A DNA stretch of 64,000 nt from positions 124,001-188,000 of the forward strand of contig CALUWI010000002.1 in NCBI GenBank assembly GCA_944324465.1, read 5' to 3'. Within the stretch, counting starts at the first letter, position 1. Every line of letters begins with the position of its first letter. This DNA comes from an uncultured Mucispirillum sp. (GTDB lineage: Bacteria; Chrysiogenota; Deferribacteres; Deferribacterales; Mucispirillaceae). Made by a program: the position numbers and the translations under genes. Below are positions 53,143-62,700 of the stretch, one piece after another. The notes under the pieces are model-generated. The model did not search any database and was not told the origin of the DNA. It saw nothing but the letters and a program-made list of their open reading frames with translations.

Positions 53143-54384
53143 ATGAAAAACAATGAAAAAAAAACAGTAATGGTTGAAATGTTTAGTGGAATAGGAAGCC
53201 AGGCAAAAGCATTAAAAAAATTAAATTTAAGCTATGATATACATATATTAGATTGGGATATTTCTGCTTTTTATGCATATGATATTATTCATAATGGTAA
53301 GCAGAAAGATAAACTTTTACAAGACAATTATTTATCACATAATGAATTAGTTGAATTTCTTGCATCTAAACATCTAAGCACTAATGGTAAGCATCCTGTT
53401 TCTAAAAAGTATCTTGCCTCTTGGAATACTGAAGCATTAATAAAAGTTTATACTGCTTATAAACGTACAAAAAATTTAGGAAATATTCAATATTTAGAAT
53501 ATAATGATTTACCAGATAATATAGAAATATTAACATATTCTTTCCCATGCCAGGATTTATCAATTGGTGGTGCATGGCATGGAAATATGACAGGTATTGA
53601 TAGAGAAGCAAATAATAGATCTGGTATGCTTTGGCAGGTTGAGAGATTATTATTAGACTTTAAGAAATATAATAAAACACTGCCAAAGTTTTTATTAATG
53701 GAAAATGTTTATAATATTAATTCTGAACGACATAAGCATAACTTTATTGATTGGCAAAATCAATTAAAAGAACTAGGATATTACAATAAAGTTTATACTC
53801 TTGATGCATGCAAATTTGGAATACCACAATCTAGAAAAAGAACATTTATGCTTAGCATATTAAGTAATAATGATAATATTATAAATTATATAGAAAACTA
53901 TAATTTTAATGAACACAGCTGTCCTGATATTATAAATTTCCTTAGAACAGATTACTCTGTTGAAAAATATAAAAAAGAAGCAGATAAAAGCAATCCTAAT
54001 AAATCAGATTCTAGAGATAAAATATATCAGGATAATATAATTATCTTTGATAAACACCCACTTGTGAAAAATATAAAAACTATCACAACTAAGCAGGACA
54101 GAAATCCTAACTCTGGTATTATTGAATATCCTGAACATGGAGAAGGAAAAAGCCGATATCGCAATCTTACACCACGGGAATGTTTTTTATTTATGGGGTT
54201 CGATGAAAATGACTATGATAACTTAATTGCAAGTAATTTTAATATTCAAAATAATAAGGAATTTTATAAAAGAGAAAAACTTGAAAGACTTGCAGGAAAC
54301 AGTATTGTGGTAAATGTATTAATGGAAATTTTTATTCTTATTAACAACATTAAACACAACTTTAAAAATATTATGGATTTTTAA
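53143..54384 (+). CDS. DNA cytosine-C5 methyltransferase
   Basis: 413 residues with all main motifs in order: motif I EMFSGIGSQAKAL near residue 8, motif IV SFPCQDLS near 134 (catalytic Cys), motif VI MENVYNI near 185, motif VIII FGIPQSRKRTFM near 224, the variable target-recognition region (about 245-330), then YRNLTPRECFLFMGF and RLAGNSIVVNVL at the end. It marks host DNA at an unknown target so the operon's nucleases spare it. It is directly followed by a vsr gene, as in many dcm-type systems. Confidence 0.93.
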   Translation: MKNNEKKTVMVEMFSGIGSQAKALKKLNLSYDIHILDWDISAFYAYDIIHNGKQKDKLLQDNYLSHNELVEFLASKHLSTNGKHPVSKKYLASWNTEALIKVYTAYKRTKNLGNIQYLEYNDLPDNIEILTYSFPCQDLSIGGAWHGNMTGIDREANNRSGMLWQVERLLLDFKKYNKTLPKFLLMENVYNINSERHKHNFIDWQNQLKELGYYNKVYTLDACKFGIPQSRKRTFMLSILSNNDNIINYIENYNFNEHSCPDIINFLRTDYSVEKYKKEADKSNPNKSDSRDKIYQDNIIIFDKHPLVKNIKTITTKQDRNPNSGIIEYPEHGEGKSRYRNLTPRECFLFMGFDENDYDNLIASNFNIQNNKEFYKREKLERLAGNSIVVNVLMEIFILINNIKHNFKNIMDF

Positions 54385-54810
54385 GTGGCAGATAATCTTA
54401 CAAAAGAACAGCGGCATAAAAATATGAAAAATATCCGTGGTAAAGATACAAGTATTGAAATTAAGTTTAGAAAAGCATTATATCATGCTGGATTTAGATA
54501 TTTAAAAAATGTATCTGGAATGACTGGTAAGCCAGATATAGTTCTTACAAAATATAAAACAGTTATTTTTATACACGGCTGTTTCTGGCACAGACATACA
54601 GACTGCAAATATGCAACAATGCCAGATACTAATAAAGATTACTGGAATAAAAAATTTCAAGATACAATCAATCGTGATAAATTAGAGCAGAAAATACTTT
54701 CAGAAGCAGGCTGGAATATAATAGTAATATGGGAATGTGAAATAAAATCATCATTTGATGATATTTTAAATAAAACAATCAAACAAATTTTATCAAACCA
54801 ATATAAATAA
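54385..54810 (+). CDS. vsr: Very short patch repair endonuclease (Vsr)
   Basis: 141 residues, GTG start placed directly after the methylase TAA, so re-initiation is likely. Motifs: MKNIRGKDTSIEIKFRKAL, SGMTGKPDIVL with Asp51, FIHGCFWHRHTDC with His64 and His69 and zinc-binding cysteines, and IVIWECEI. These residue numbers match the catalytic set of E. coli Vsr. It nicks T:G mismatches left when 5-methylcytosine deaminates and so limits the mutational cost of the methylase. Last gene of the operon; no clear terminator follows. Confidence 0.92.
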   Translation: MADNLTKEQRHKNMKNIRGKDTSIEIKFRKALYHAGFRYLKNVSGMTGKPDIVLTKYKTVIFIHGCFWHRHTDCKYATMPDTNKDYWNKKFQDTINRDKLEQKILSEAGWNIIVIWECEIKSSFDDILNKTIKQILSNQYK

Positions 54811-54838
54811 AATCAATAATATATCTCATGCTAAAATA

Positions 54839-54867
54839 TTGACTTATAGATAACTTTCTTATATATT
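54839..54867 (+). promoter_or_regulatory. Promoter of the membrane-protein gene at 54900
   Basis: TTGACT (54839-54844), 17 bp, TATATT (54862-54867). GGAG at 54889 lies 7 nt before the ATG. Confidence 0.6.
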
Positions 54868-54899
54868 TACTTAAAATGTTAACTTAACGGAGTAAATAT

Positions 54900-55643
54900 A
54901 TGGAATTTATTAATCAAACAAATGTGATTGAGATGATTGAAGTGTTGCTGATTACTTTTATATCTGTTTTCACTGTTGCTATGTTTATGTTAACAATAAG
55001 CAGATTTAAAGATTTATCCAAAATAAATAAAGAGAATAAAGAAGCCTTAAGCAAAATATCTTTTGATAATTTTTTTGAAAGAATTTATAAGAAAAAAGTG
55101 GTGGAAAACATTGTGCTTGATAAGCATTTAGAGGCTGCTTATGAAGAATACAGACACCAAAACTCTATTTTGCTGAAAAAAGCTGCTTTTTATTTCTCTT
55201 TGCAGGTTATTTTTGGCGGTTTATTTGCCTTTATCCTTACATCATTTTATAATTATATCAATATATTGTTTTTTATCCCGCTGTTATTTGGTATAACTAC
55301 ATTTTTATTATTCAGCAATATGGAAAATGTTTATAATAAAATAGCTAATATCCGCATATATATAAGGCAGGTAGAAAGTTATAAAAAACAGCATTTAATG
55401 GACTTTTTTGAAAATGGCTTTTATAAGCAGAATTATGATGATGACAGAAATTTATTTGCCATATTTACTGCATTTATAGCTCCAGTATGGATAATTATAG
55501 GTGTTTTTATACTTTCTTCTAAAGATATGAAAGAGTTAGCAGTATTATTAATATTTACTCTTGTAATAATAATAGCTTCACTTGCTAACTGGCAGTATAA
55601 AAATAGAAAAGAATATAAATTGCTGGATAAAGATAAAAAATAG
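54900..55643 (+). CDS. Hypothetical membrane protein
   Basis: 247 residues of no family I recognise. About five membrane helices are seen (near 12-33, 94-115, 119-139, 185-204 and 210-229). A charged cytoplasmic loop of about 55 residues lies between helices 1 and 2, and a second of about 40 between helices 3 and 4. It has its own promoter and a strong terminator, so it stands apart from the defence operon before it. Function unknown. Confidence 0.65.
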   Translation: MEFINQTNVIEMIEVLLITFISVFTVAMFMLTISRFKDLSKINKENKEALSKISFDNFFERIYKKKVVENIVLDKHLEAAYEEYRHQNSILLKKAAFYFSLQVIFGGLFAFILTSFYNYINILFFIPLLFGITTFLLFSNMENVYNKIANIRIYIRQVESYKKQHLMDFFENGFYKQNYDDDRNLFAIFTAFIAPVWIIIGVFILSSKDMKELAVLLIFTLVIIIASLANWQYKNRKEYKLLDKDKK

Positions 55644-55655
55644 ATAAAATTATAT

Positions 55656-55686
55656 GGCAGGTATGTAAAACCTGCCCTTTTTTTTA
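55656..55686 (+). terminator. Rho-independent terminator after the membrane-protein gene
   Basis: GGCAGGT (55656-55662) and ACCTGCC (55670-55676) form a perfect 7-bp stem with a 7-nt loop, then C and a run of eight T. It may act weakly on the convergent WD40 gene as well. Confidence 0.85.
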
Positions 55687-55721
55687 TTTTAAGTTAACTA
55701 ATTATCTTAAAAGAAGGAATT

Positions 55722-56846
55722 CTATGGTAGTGTTACTCTTAACATATCCTGTCTGAAATAGTTTTCCATTATTTCAGACATTGTTTCTTTATTGCCGCGG
55801 TTATATGATGATAAATATTGCCCAAAGCTGCCCCTGCCGTTTATATAGCCTTTTTCTGATATTACAATATCGCTTTCCTGCAGTGCATAGAGTTTTCTAA
55901 ATACTCCCCTTTTATAAGGGTATGATATAACACCATATCTTTCTTCCTGGAATGCTGTGCCTTTGCCATAGACTGTAAAATTAAGGCTTTTTGGTGCAGA
56001 AAGTGATGTTATTTCTCCATCTTCTGATATAGTCTGACTTATTACCTGCCCAGTTGATATGTTATATATTACTGCAGTGCCGTCTGATGAGCCGATAGCA
56101 GCACAAGTGCCTTCATTATTTATCTGTACAGATTTTACTGCATCTTTAAAAAGAGAAAATTCTTTTACAGGTCTTACCCTGCCAATATTATATATACGGA
56201 CAGTATTATCATAGCCGCCGCTGATTAAAATATCTTTATCACTTGCAAAATCAAGGCTCATAACAAGCTCTCTTCCTGCCCTGTATGTATCTACTATCTC
56301 CCCTTTTTCTAAGTCAGTAATATAAATATCTCCAGTTTTTGAGCCTGCAGCTAATATGTTACCCTTTCCATTTACTGCAATAGAATAAATACCGTTTTTA
56401 TACCCTTCATAAAGCCCAGTATTTACCCAGTTTTTTGTTTCATACTCATATATGGCTGCAGGGTATGCAATATATAACTTATCCGCTTTTGGACTTAATG
56501 TAACAGCACGCACACCCATTCCAGGCTTTGCAATCCTTTTAATCTCTTTTAGGCTTTCTATATCCCAGAATATTATTACATCATCTTGACCTGCACTTAC
56601 TAAATACCTGCCGTCTTGTGATACACTCATAGATACTACCGGCTTTTTATGGGCATTATCAAGAAGTATAATATCAGAAGTTGCTGCATCTATAAGCCTG
56701 ATATTTCCATCAAAACTTCCAAAAACACCATACTGTTCTGTTGCTGCTGTGCTGGATACATAATATGCTTTGCTGTAATCTACCTTAGGGGCTGCTGATA
56801 TATTAAATGCATATAAAATAAACACTATTACAAATAACTTTTTCAT
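55722..56846 (-). CDS. Exported WD40-repeat protein
   Basis: 374 residues. A signal peptide (MKKLFVIVFILYAFNISA) is followed by a seven-blade-like propeller with WD40-type repeats, for example SAGQDDVIIFWDIESLK, AGSKTGDIYITDLEKG, SGGYDNTVRIYNIGRV and GSSDGTAVIYNISTG. The last 80 residues lie outside the repeats. It probably acts as a periplasmic scaffold. It lies 7 bp after a DUF4384 gene, also exported, so the two may work in one complex. No binding partner can be named. Confidence 0.78.
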   Translation of the reverse strand: MKKLFVIVFILYAFNISAAPKVDYSKAYYVSSTAATEQYGVFGSFDGNIRLIDAATSDIILLDNAHKKPVVSMSVSQDGRYLVSAGQDDVIIFWDIESLKEIKRIAKPGMGVRAVTLSPKADKLYIAYPAAIYEYETKNWVNTGLYEGYKNGIYSIAVNGKGNILAAGSKTGDIYITDLEKGEIVDTYRAGRELVMSLDFASDKDILISGGYDNTVRIYNIGRVRPVKEFSLFKDAVKSVQINNEGTCAAIGSSDGTAVIYNISTGQVISQTISEDGEITSLSAPKSLNFTVYGKGTAFQEERYGVISYPYKRGVFRKLYALQESDIVISEKGYINGRGSFGQYLSSYNRGNKETMSEIMENYFRQDMLRVTLP

Positions 56847-56853
56847 ATAACAC

Positions 56854-58227
56854 CTACTGCATTTTCTTTCTGTTTGGTGCTGTAGTATATGTTATAGATG
56901 ACATAGTTTTATCGCCCTGCTGCCTTTTAAAAAGGTATAACACATCCTGCATAAGCACTTCTGGGCGGACATTTCGTAAATACCCTATTTTATCAAGAGT
57001 ATATTCTGGCACAATGTATTCAGGCATCGGCTCTCTTTCAAGCCCAAAAGCATATAAAGTTTCGCTGCCAAAAGGTGCCTGCACTCTGTACTTGCCCAGA
57101 CTTATCCATTTATTTACATTCTTTTCATCAATATATTTAATAAACTTATTATTCCAGTCTAAAAGTAAAATATTAGCTTCTCCGTCTGGTGCATTATTAA
57201 CTGTTAAAAAATATACATAGCCTGGCTTATTTGCTTTTACAAGCAGAGTAAAAGGCTCATTTTCCCGTAAAAATGTTGGGTCGCCCTCTGTTGATACTTT
57301 CATCCATATTTTATAATCTGTTTTTGGCGGTGTATATGTATTTAAAATAGATGATGCATCAGTTTTTGGCACTGCTTCCATAGTAACAAGTTCTTTAGGA
57401 ATTTTTACTGCTGATGATTTTAATACTTTTGATACACCAGTAATCAGTGAGCATGCCATAATAATATCGCTGCCGCTTTGGGTATATGAACAGCGGAGTT
57501 TATTTCTGCCGTCTTCTTCTACTTTCACAGAATTTACCTTAGTTGAAAGCATATCTTTAAAAAATGCACCAAACTCTGTAACATTTTCTTTGCCTGCATA
57601 CATTACTGGTGCTACATATATATTTTTTTCATTCATATCTTTTGTAAGCACTTCTGCAGCCACTTCTAAACTTGGTGGAGTTTCCTGCATTTCAAGTATC
57701 ATCTTTAATGCTTCTGCCCCACTTATTCTTGGTGATGGGTAATCTTTTATGCCAAGCACATCTGCTACTGCCTGATAGCTTTCATATTCATCATATAAGC
57801 TCTGTGCTGATTTTAATACTCTGTAATTTAATGCCTTATCGCCGCCTGTTTTCACATCTTTTGTCATTTCATCAATTTTGGCTGCAATATCTGCCAGCTT
57901 ATTGCTGTATAATGCAGGATTATCAATTACTGCCGTTGCTTTATGTTTACCCTTTTCTCTTGAATAATATATTGACGGGTTTAAAAGGGGTACATTTGTA
58001 GAAAGTTTTGTAAAGCGGGTGTAGTCTGACTGTATTTTATCCTGATTTTTATATGTTGTCTGCTCGTGCTTTGAAAATACCTGCACTTTTACAGAAGCTG
58101 ATAAATCTGCTAATGCTTCCTGCTTTGCTTCTTCCATTGTTGAGCCATAGCCTACTCCCTGCAGGTCTGCACAATAAGCATTTAAAGCAAATAAAACTAT
58201 AAATAAAAATAAAATTAATTTTTTCAT
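56854..58227 (-). CDS. Exported LPP20-like/DUF4384 protein
   Basis: About 457 residues. The start MKKLILFLFIVLFALNAYCA at 58227 gives a clean signal peptide; the upstream ATG at 58263 would add 12 residues inside the previous gene. The N-terminal domain (GVGYGSTMEEAKQEALADLS) is LPP20/LPP-like, and the C-terminal domain (LRENEPFTLLVKANKPGYVY near residues 325-345, then LLLDWNNKF) is DUF4384. The middle third resembles proteins that bind other envelope components, but no activity is visible. It is paired with the WD40 gene. Confidence 0.75.
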   Translation of the reverse strand: MKKLILFLFIVLFALNAYCADLQGVGYGSTMEEAKQEALADLSASVKVQVFSKHEQTTYKNQDKIQSDYTRFTKLSTNVPLLNPSIYYSREKGKHKATAVIDNPALYSNKLADIAAKIDEMTKDVKTGGDKALNYRVLKSAQSLYDEYESYQAVADVLGIKDYPSPRISGAEALKMILEMQETPPSLEVAAEVLTKDMNEKNIYVAPVMYAGKENVTEFGAFFKDMLSTKVNSVKVEEDGRNKLRCSYTQSGSDIIMACSLITGVSKVLKSSAVKIPKELVTMEAVPKTDASSILNTYTPPKTDYKIWMKVSTEGDPTFLRENEPFTLLVKANKPGYVYFLTVNNAPDGEANILLLDWNNKFIKYIDEKNVNKWISLGKYRVQAPFGSETLYAFGLEREPMPEYIVPEYTLDKIGYLRNVRPEVLMQDVLYLFKRQQGDKTMSSITYTTAPNRKKMQ

Positions 58228-58228
58228 A

Positions 58229-58963
58229 TTACTTCCACGCTGTAAAAAATACCCTGTCTTCAAAAGGCTCTATTCCTATATCTGCACCGTAAGTATAGGC
58301 AGTATTTTTAAAGCCTGCTTTTTTTAGCAAGGATATTAGAAGTTCTTCTTCATAATATCTTTCATATATTTTATTATCATACCTTTCCCATTTATTATCT
58401 TCCTTAATAAATGCTGTTAAAGAGTATGTTATTAATTTTTCTATACTGTTGTATGAGCCCTGCGAAATAAATACTTCTTTTTCTTCTACAGCGGAAAAAT
58501 CACTTAAATCTACATCACTTGATGAAGAAAGTGAGTTTGCATCAAAAACAAATATGCCGTCTTCTTCTAAATGCTCATAAATATTTTTAAATACTTTTAA
58601 TACATCATCTTTACTTAAAAGGTGGTTTATGCTGTCAAAAAGACATGTTATGGCTTGAAATTTTCTGCCTAAATTAAAATTTCTTGCATCTGCCTGAATA
58701 AATTCTACTGCCTGGGCATTTTCTTTTGCATAATCAAGCATTAATTTTGAGCCGTCAAGCCCAGTCATATTATAGCCCCTTTCAGAAAGCAGACCTGCCA
58801 CATTACCTGTGCCGCAGCATACATCTAAAATATGTGCATTTTCTTCTAATTTTTCAAGCAGAAGAATATCAAGAGCTTTTTCTAAATAAAGTGGTGCATT
58901 AATAGTCCAGTATTTATTATAAAAATAAGCAAAACAGTCATATTCTGTATATATATCAGCCAC
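58229..58963 (-). CDS. SAM-dependent methyltransferase, class I
   Basis: About 244 residues. Motif I is ILDVCCGTGNVAGLL near residue 44, followed by GLDGSKLMLDYAKE and an acidic QADARNF, typical of small-molecule class I methyltransferases. GTG at 58963 is preferred as start because GGGAG lies 8 nt before it and the family begins near YTEYDCFAYFYNKYW; the ATG at 59017 would overlap thiD by 62 bp. With the GTG start the overlap is 8 bp. The substrate is unknown. Confidence 0.82.
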   Translation of the reverse strand: MADIYTEYDCFAYFYNKYWTINAPLYLEKALDILLLEKLEENAHILDVCCGTGNVAGLLSERGYNMTGLDGSKLMLDYAKENAQAVEFIQADARNFNLGRKFQAITCLFDSINHLLSKDDVLKVFKNIYEHLEEDGIFVFDANSLSSSSDVDLSDFSAVEEKEVFISQGSYNSIEKLITYSLTAFIKEDNKWERYDNKIYERYYEEELLISLLKKAGFKNTAYTYGADIGIEPFEDRVFFTAWK

Positions 58964-59798
58964 AGGTACAGCTCCCAAAAGATATTGTGCCGTCATTATT
59001 GTTTTTAGTATTTTCAAAAAAATGGTTTACAGGACCGCTGCCCCTTCCTATATTCATATCTGCACCATATATAATGGCTGATGTTATATACTGTTTTGCA
59101 TATTTTACAGCATCAATCAGATTAAAGCCTAATGCAAGGTATGAACATATTGCAGAAGAATATGTACAGCCTGTACCGTGAGTATTTTTTGAATTTATAC
59201 GCATGGCAGCTATTTCATAATGGTTTTCTCCGTTAAACAATGTATCAACAGATTCTTCCCCGTTAAAATGGCCGCCTTTTATGATTACATTTTTAGCACC
59301 TAATTCTTTTATTTTCCTGCATGCAGTATCTACATGTTCCTGACTTTCTATTTTCATACCGCTTAAAAGCTCTGCTTCTGGTATGTTTGGTGTAACTACA
59401 TAAGCAAGCGGGAAAAGATTTTCCACCATACAGGAAACTGCATCATCTTTTAAAAGCTTTGCGCCGCTTGTAGCAACCACTACAGGGTCTAAAACATAAG
59501 GACTTTTATTTCTTGATTTTAATATATCACTAACTGCTTCTATTATATCCTTTGAAAAAAGCATACCAGATTTTACAGCATCTGGTGCTATATCATCATA
59601 TACTGCTTCAATCTGAGTAACAACTGATTTTGTGCTTAATTCTTCAATATAAGTAACACCAAGTGTATTTTGAGAAGTTACTGCAGTTATAACACTCATA
59701 CCAAATACACCTAAAGCACCCATTGTTTTAATATCTGCCTGTATTCCTGCACAGCCGCCGCTGTCGCTTCCTGCTATGGTTAATGCTTTTTTTACCAT
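58956..59798 (-). CDS. thiD: Hydroxymethylpyrimidine (phosphate) kinase ThiD
   Basis: About 280 residues. The N-terminal ALTIAGSDSGGCAGIQADIKT and the C-terminal NTHGTGCTYSSAICSYLA (anion hole and catalytic Asp-type region) identify ThiD. It phosphorylates HMP and HMP-P for thiamine synthesis or salvage. No other thi gene is adjacent. ATG at 59798 overlaps the dnaE stop by one base (TAATG), so it is translated by coupling to dnaE. The last 20 residues extend past the usual end. Confidence 0.92.
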   Translation of the reverse strand: MVKKALTIAGSDSGGCAGIQADIKTMGALGVFGMSVITAVTSQNTLGVTYIEELSTKSVVTQIEAVYDDIAPDAVKSGMLFSKDIIEAVSDILKSRNKSPYVLDPVVVATSGAKLLKDDAVSCMVENLFPLAYVVTPNIPEAELLSGMKIESQEHVDTACRKIKELGAKNVIIKGGHFNGEESVDTLFNGENHYEIAAMRINSKNTHGTGCTYSSAICSYLALGFNLIDAVKYAKQYITSAIIYGADMNIGRGSGPVNHFFENTKNNNDGTISFGSCTCG

Positions 59799-62700
59799 TA
59801 TGCCATACTCCATGTATCTATTGTATAATTTTCATCATTTATTGAAGCTGCTGAATATATGCTGTCCCCTGCTGGTATAAATTCAATATCTATAATACCA
59901 GGCACTTGTTTTAAAAGCTCTAAAAACTCTATTTCAGGACATACTCCATAATCTTCTGATACTCCCATTAACACCCTGTATTTATTAGGCAGAACAAATA
60001 CCACCTGCACAGGCAGACTGCCTTTAAAACGGGCAAGCAGAGTTTTTATCTGAAATACTCTGTCTGGTGTTGATTTTTCAGTATCTATTGTAATTTTTAA
60101 ACCGGCAGTGTTTTCTTCTAATGCCTGACCTAATGTCATAATTTTTCTTGCAGTAATAGAGCCTGTATTATCTTCATGGTTTGGAGTAAATATACCTTTA
60201 ACAGCTATTATATTATCTTCTTTTAAATGCATAATATTATCTGCATAAGTTTTTGGAAAAACTACTACATCTACACTGTTTTTTGCATCTTCCAGCTCTA
60301 AAAATGCCATTTTTTCTTTTTTAGTTTTTGTAATATGGTGGCGAATGCTTTTAATCATGCCCGCAATTACCACTTCCCCTTCGCTTCGCATACCATTTAC
60401 AAGTTCCATATCTTCTGCAAAGGTTTCTATATATTTATTATACTCTCTTAATGGGTGGCTTGAATAATAAAAGCCTAATATTTCTTTTTCCCTTGAAAGC
60501 AGCTCTTTTGCTGGCAGTTCTTCCACATCTGGATAAAATTCTTCTTTTTCCCCAGTTAAGAAATCTTCTATTGAGCCAAAGCCTTTTTCCCTGTCTTTTG
60601 CTTTGCTGGCTGCTGCTTCAAGTGCAGTAATATATACACATATATGCTGATGTCTTGATTTACCAAAACAGTCAAGTGTGCCGGAATAAATAAATGCTTC
60701 TATAGTTTTTTTATTAGCTGCTGATTTAAAATCCATTCTGTCGCATAAGTCATATATGCTTGAATATTCGCCGTTTTTTTCACGCTCTTTAATAAAGGAT
60801 TCTATAGCTGCTTCGCCTACACTTTTTATAGCTCCAAGTCCAAAACGGATGCCGTCCCCTTCTACTCTAAAATCAAAGTAACTTTTATTAATATCTGGCG
60901 GTAGAATTTTTATACCCATTCTTGCACATTCATCTATATATTTTACTACATCATCAATATTATCAATAGATACAGATAATAATGCACTCATATATTCTTT
61001 TGGATATTTCAGTTTTAAATATGCTGTCTGATACGCAACATAAGCATAGGCTGCTGAGTGAGATTTATTAAATCCATATCCTGCAAATTTATCTATCAAG
61101 TCATATAAATCTGATGCTTTCTGTACATCTTTTCCCAGCTTTTGCACACCAGGAATATTTCGTTCTTCATCACCATAAAGAAAAATATTTCTGTTATGCT
61201 CCATTTCTGCCTTATCTTTTTTACCCATGGCACGCCTAAGCATATCCGCAGCACCAAGAGAGTAGCCCCCTAAAACCTGAGCTATCTGCATAACCTGCTC
61301 TTGATAAACGATGACACCATAAGTTTCTTCAAGTATATCTTTTAATTCCTCAAAAGGATATATTACTTCTTCTTCTCCGTGTTTCCTTTTTATAAAACTG
61401 TCAAGCATACCACTTTCAATTGGTCCTGGACGGTATAAAGCATTGGCAGCAATAATATCTTCAAAAACTGTTGGTCTTAATCTTTTAAGCAGTGATTTCA
61501 TACCAGAACTTTCAAGCTGGAATACGCCAGATGTATCACCCCTCTGCAGCATTTCATATATATCATTATCATCTAGTGGCAGATGATTTATATCAAAATC
61601 TTTATCCACTGCTGCATGTATTCTTTTTACTGCCTCATCTATGATTGTTAAGTTTTTAAGCCCTAAAAAGTCAAACTTAATAAGTCCAACAGATTCTGCC
61701 GCTTTTTTCTCAAACTGGACAATTACCTCGCCTTTTGGTCCTTTTGATAAAGGTGCATATTCTACAAGAGGTTTATCAGCAATTACAACACCAGCAGCAT
61801 GCATTCCTACCTGACGGATTGCACCTTCTAAATTTTCACTGTGCCTTCGTATCTCTGCCCCATGCTCTATATTTTCAAACCTGCTGTATAACTCTGGGTC
61901 TGCATCATAGGCTTTTTTAAATGTGGTAATACTAGGACCGTCTGGAATAGATTTTGCCAGCTTATTTACTTCTACAAGTGGAGTATTATATACCCTGCAC
62001 ACATCACGCACTGCGTTTTTTGGCTTTAATGTACCAAATGTGATAATTTGAGATACTTTATCTTCTCCATATTTCTGCCCTACATATTTGATAACTTCCT
62101 CTCGTCCTCTTATACAGAAGTCTATATCAAAGTCAGGCATGCTGACACGCTCTGGATTTAAAAATCTTTCAAAGAAAAGTTTAAACTTTATAGGGTCAAT
62201 ATCTGTAATAGTTAATGAGTATGCTACAAGTGAGCCAGCACCAGAACCCCTGCCAGGACCTACTGGAATATTGTTTTTTCTTGAATAGTTGATAAAATCC
62301 CACACTATTAAAAAGTATGCATCAAAGCCTTTCATAATAATAATTTCAAGCTCATAATTAAGCCTTTCCCAGTATATATGATGTTTTTCTTCAGGCACTA
62401 TTTTAAGACGCTCCCTAAGTCCGTTTTCAGAAAGCTCTCTAAAATATGATTCTAAAGTGTAGCCTTCAGGCACTTCATACTGGGGCAGGTGGTTTATGCC
62501 AAAAGTGATGCTTATATTACATCTTTCTGCTATTTTTACTGTATTTTCAACAGCTTCTATGCAGTAGCTGAAATCGTTGTACATTTCATCTGGATTTTTT
62601 ACATAAAGCATACTGGAATAATCCATTTTACCGCTGCGGGAATGCATTATTGCAGGGTCTAATGTATCAGAAGTATCCCGGCTTAAATCATCTAAATCAT

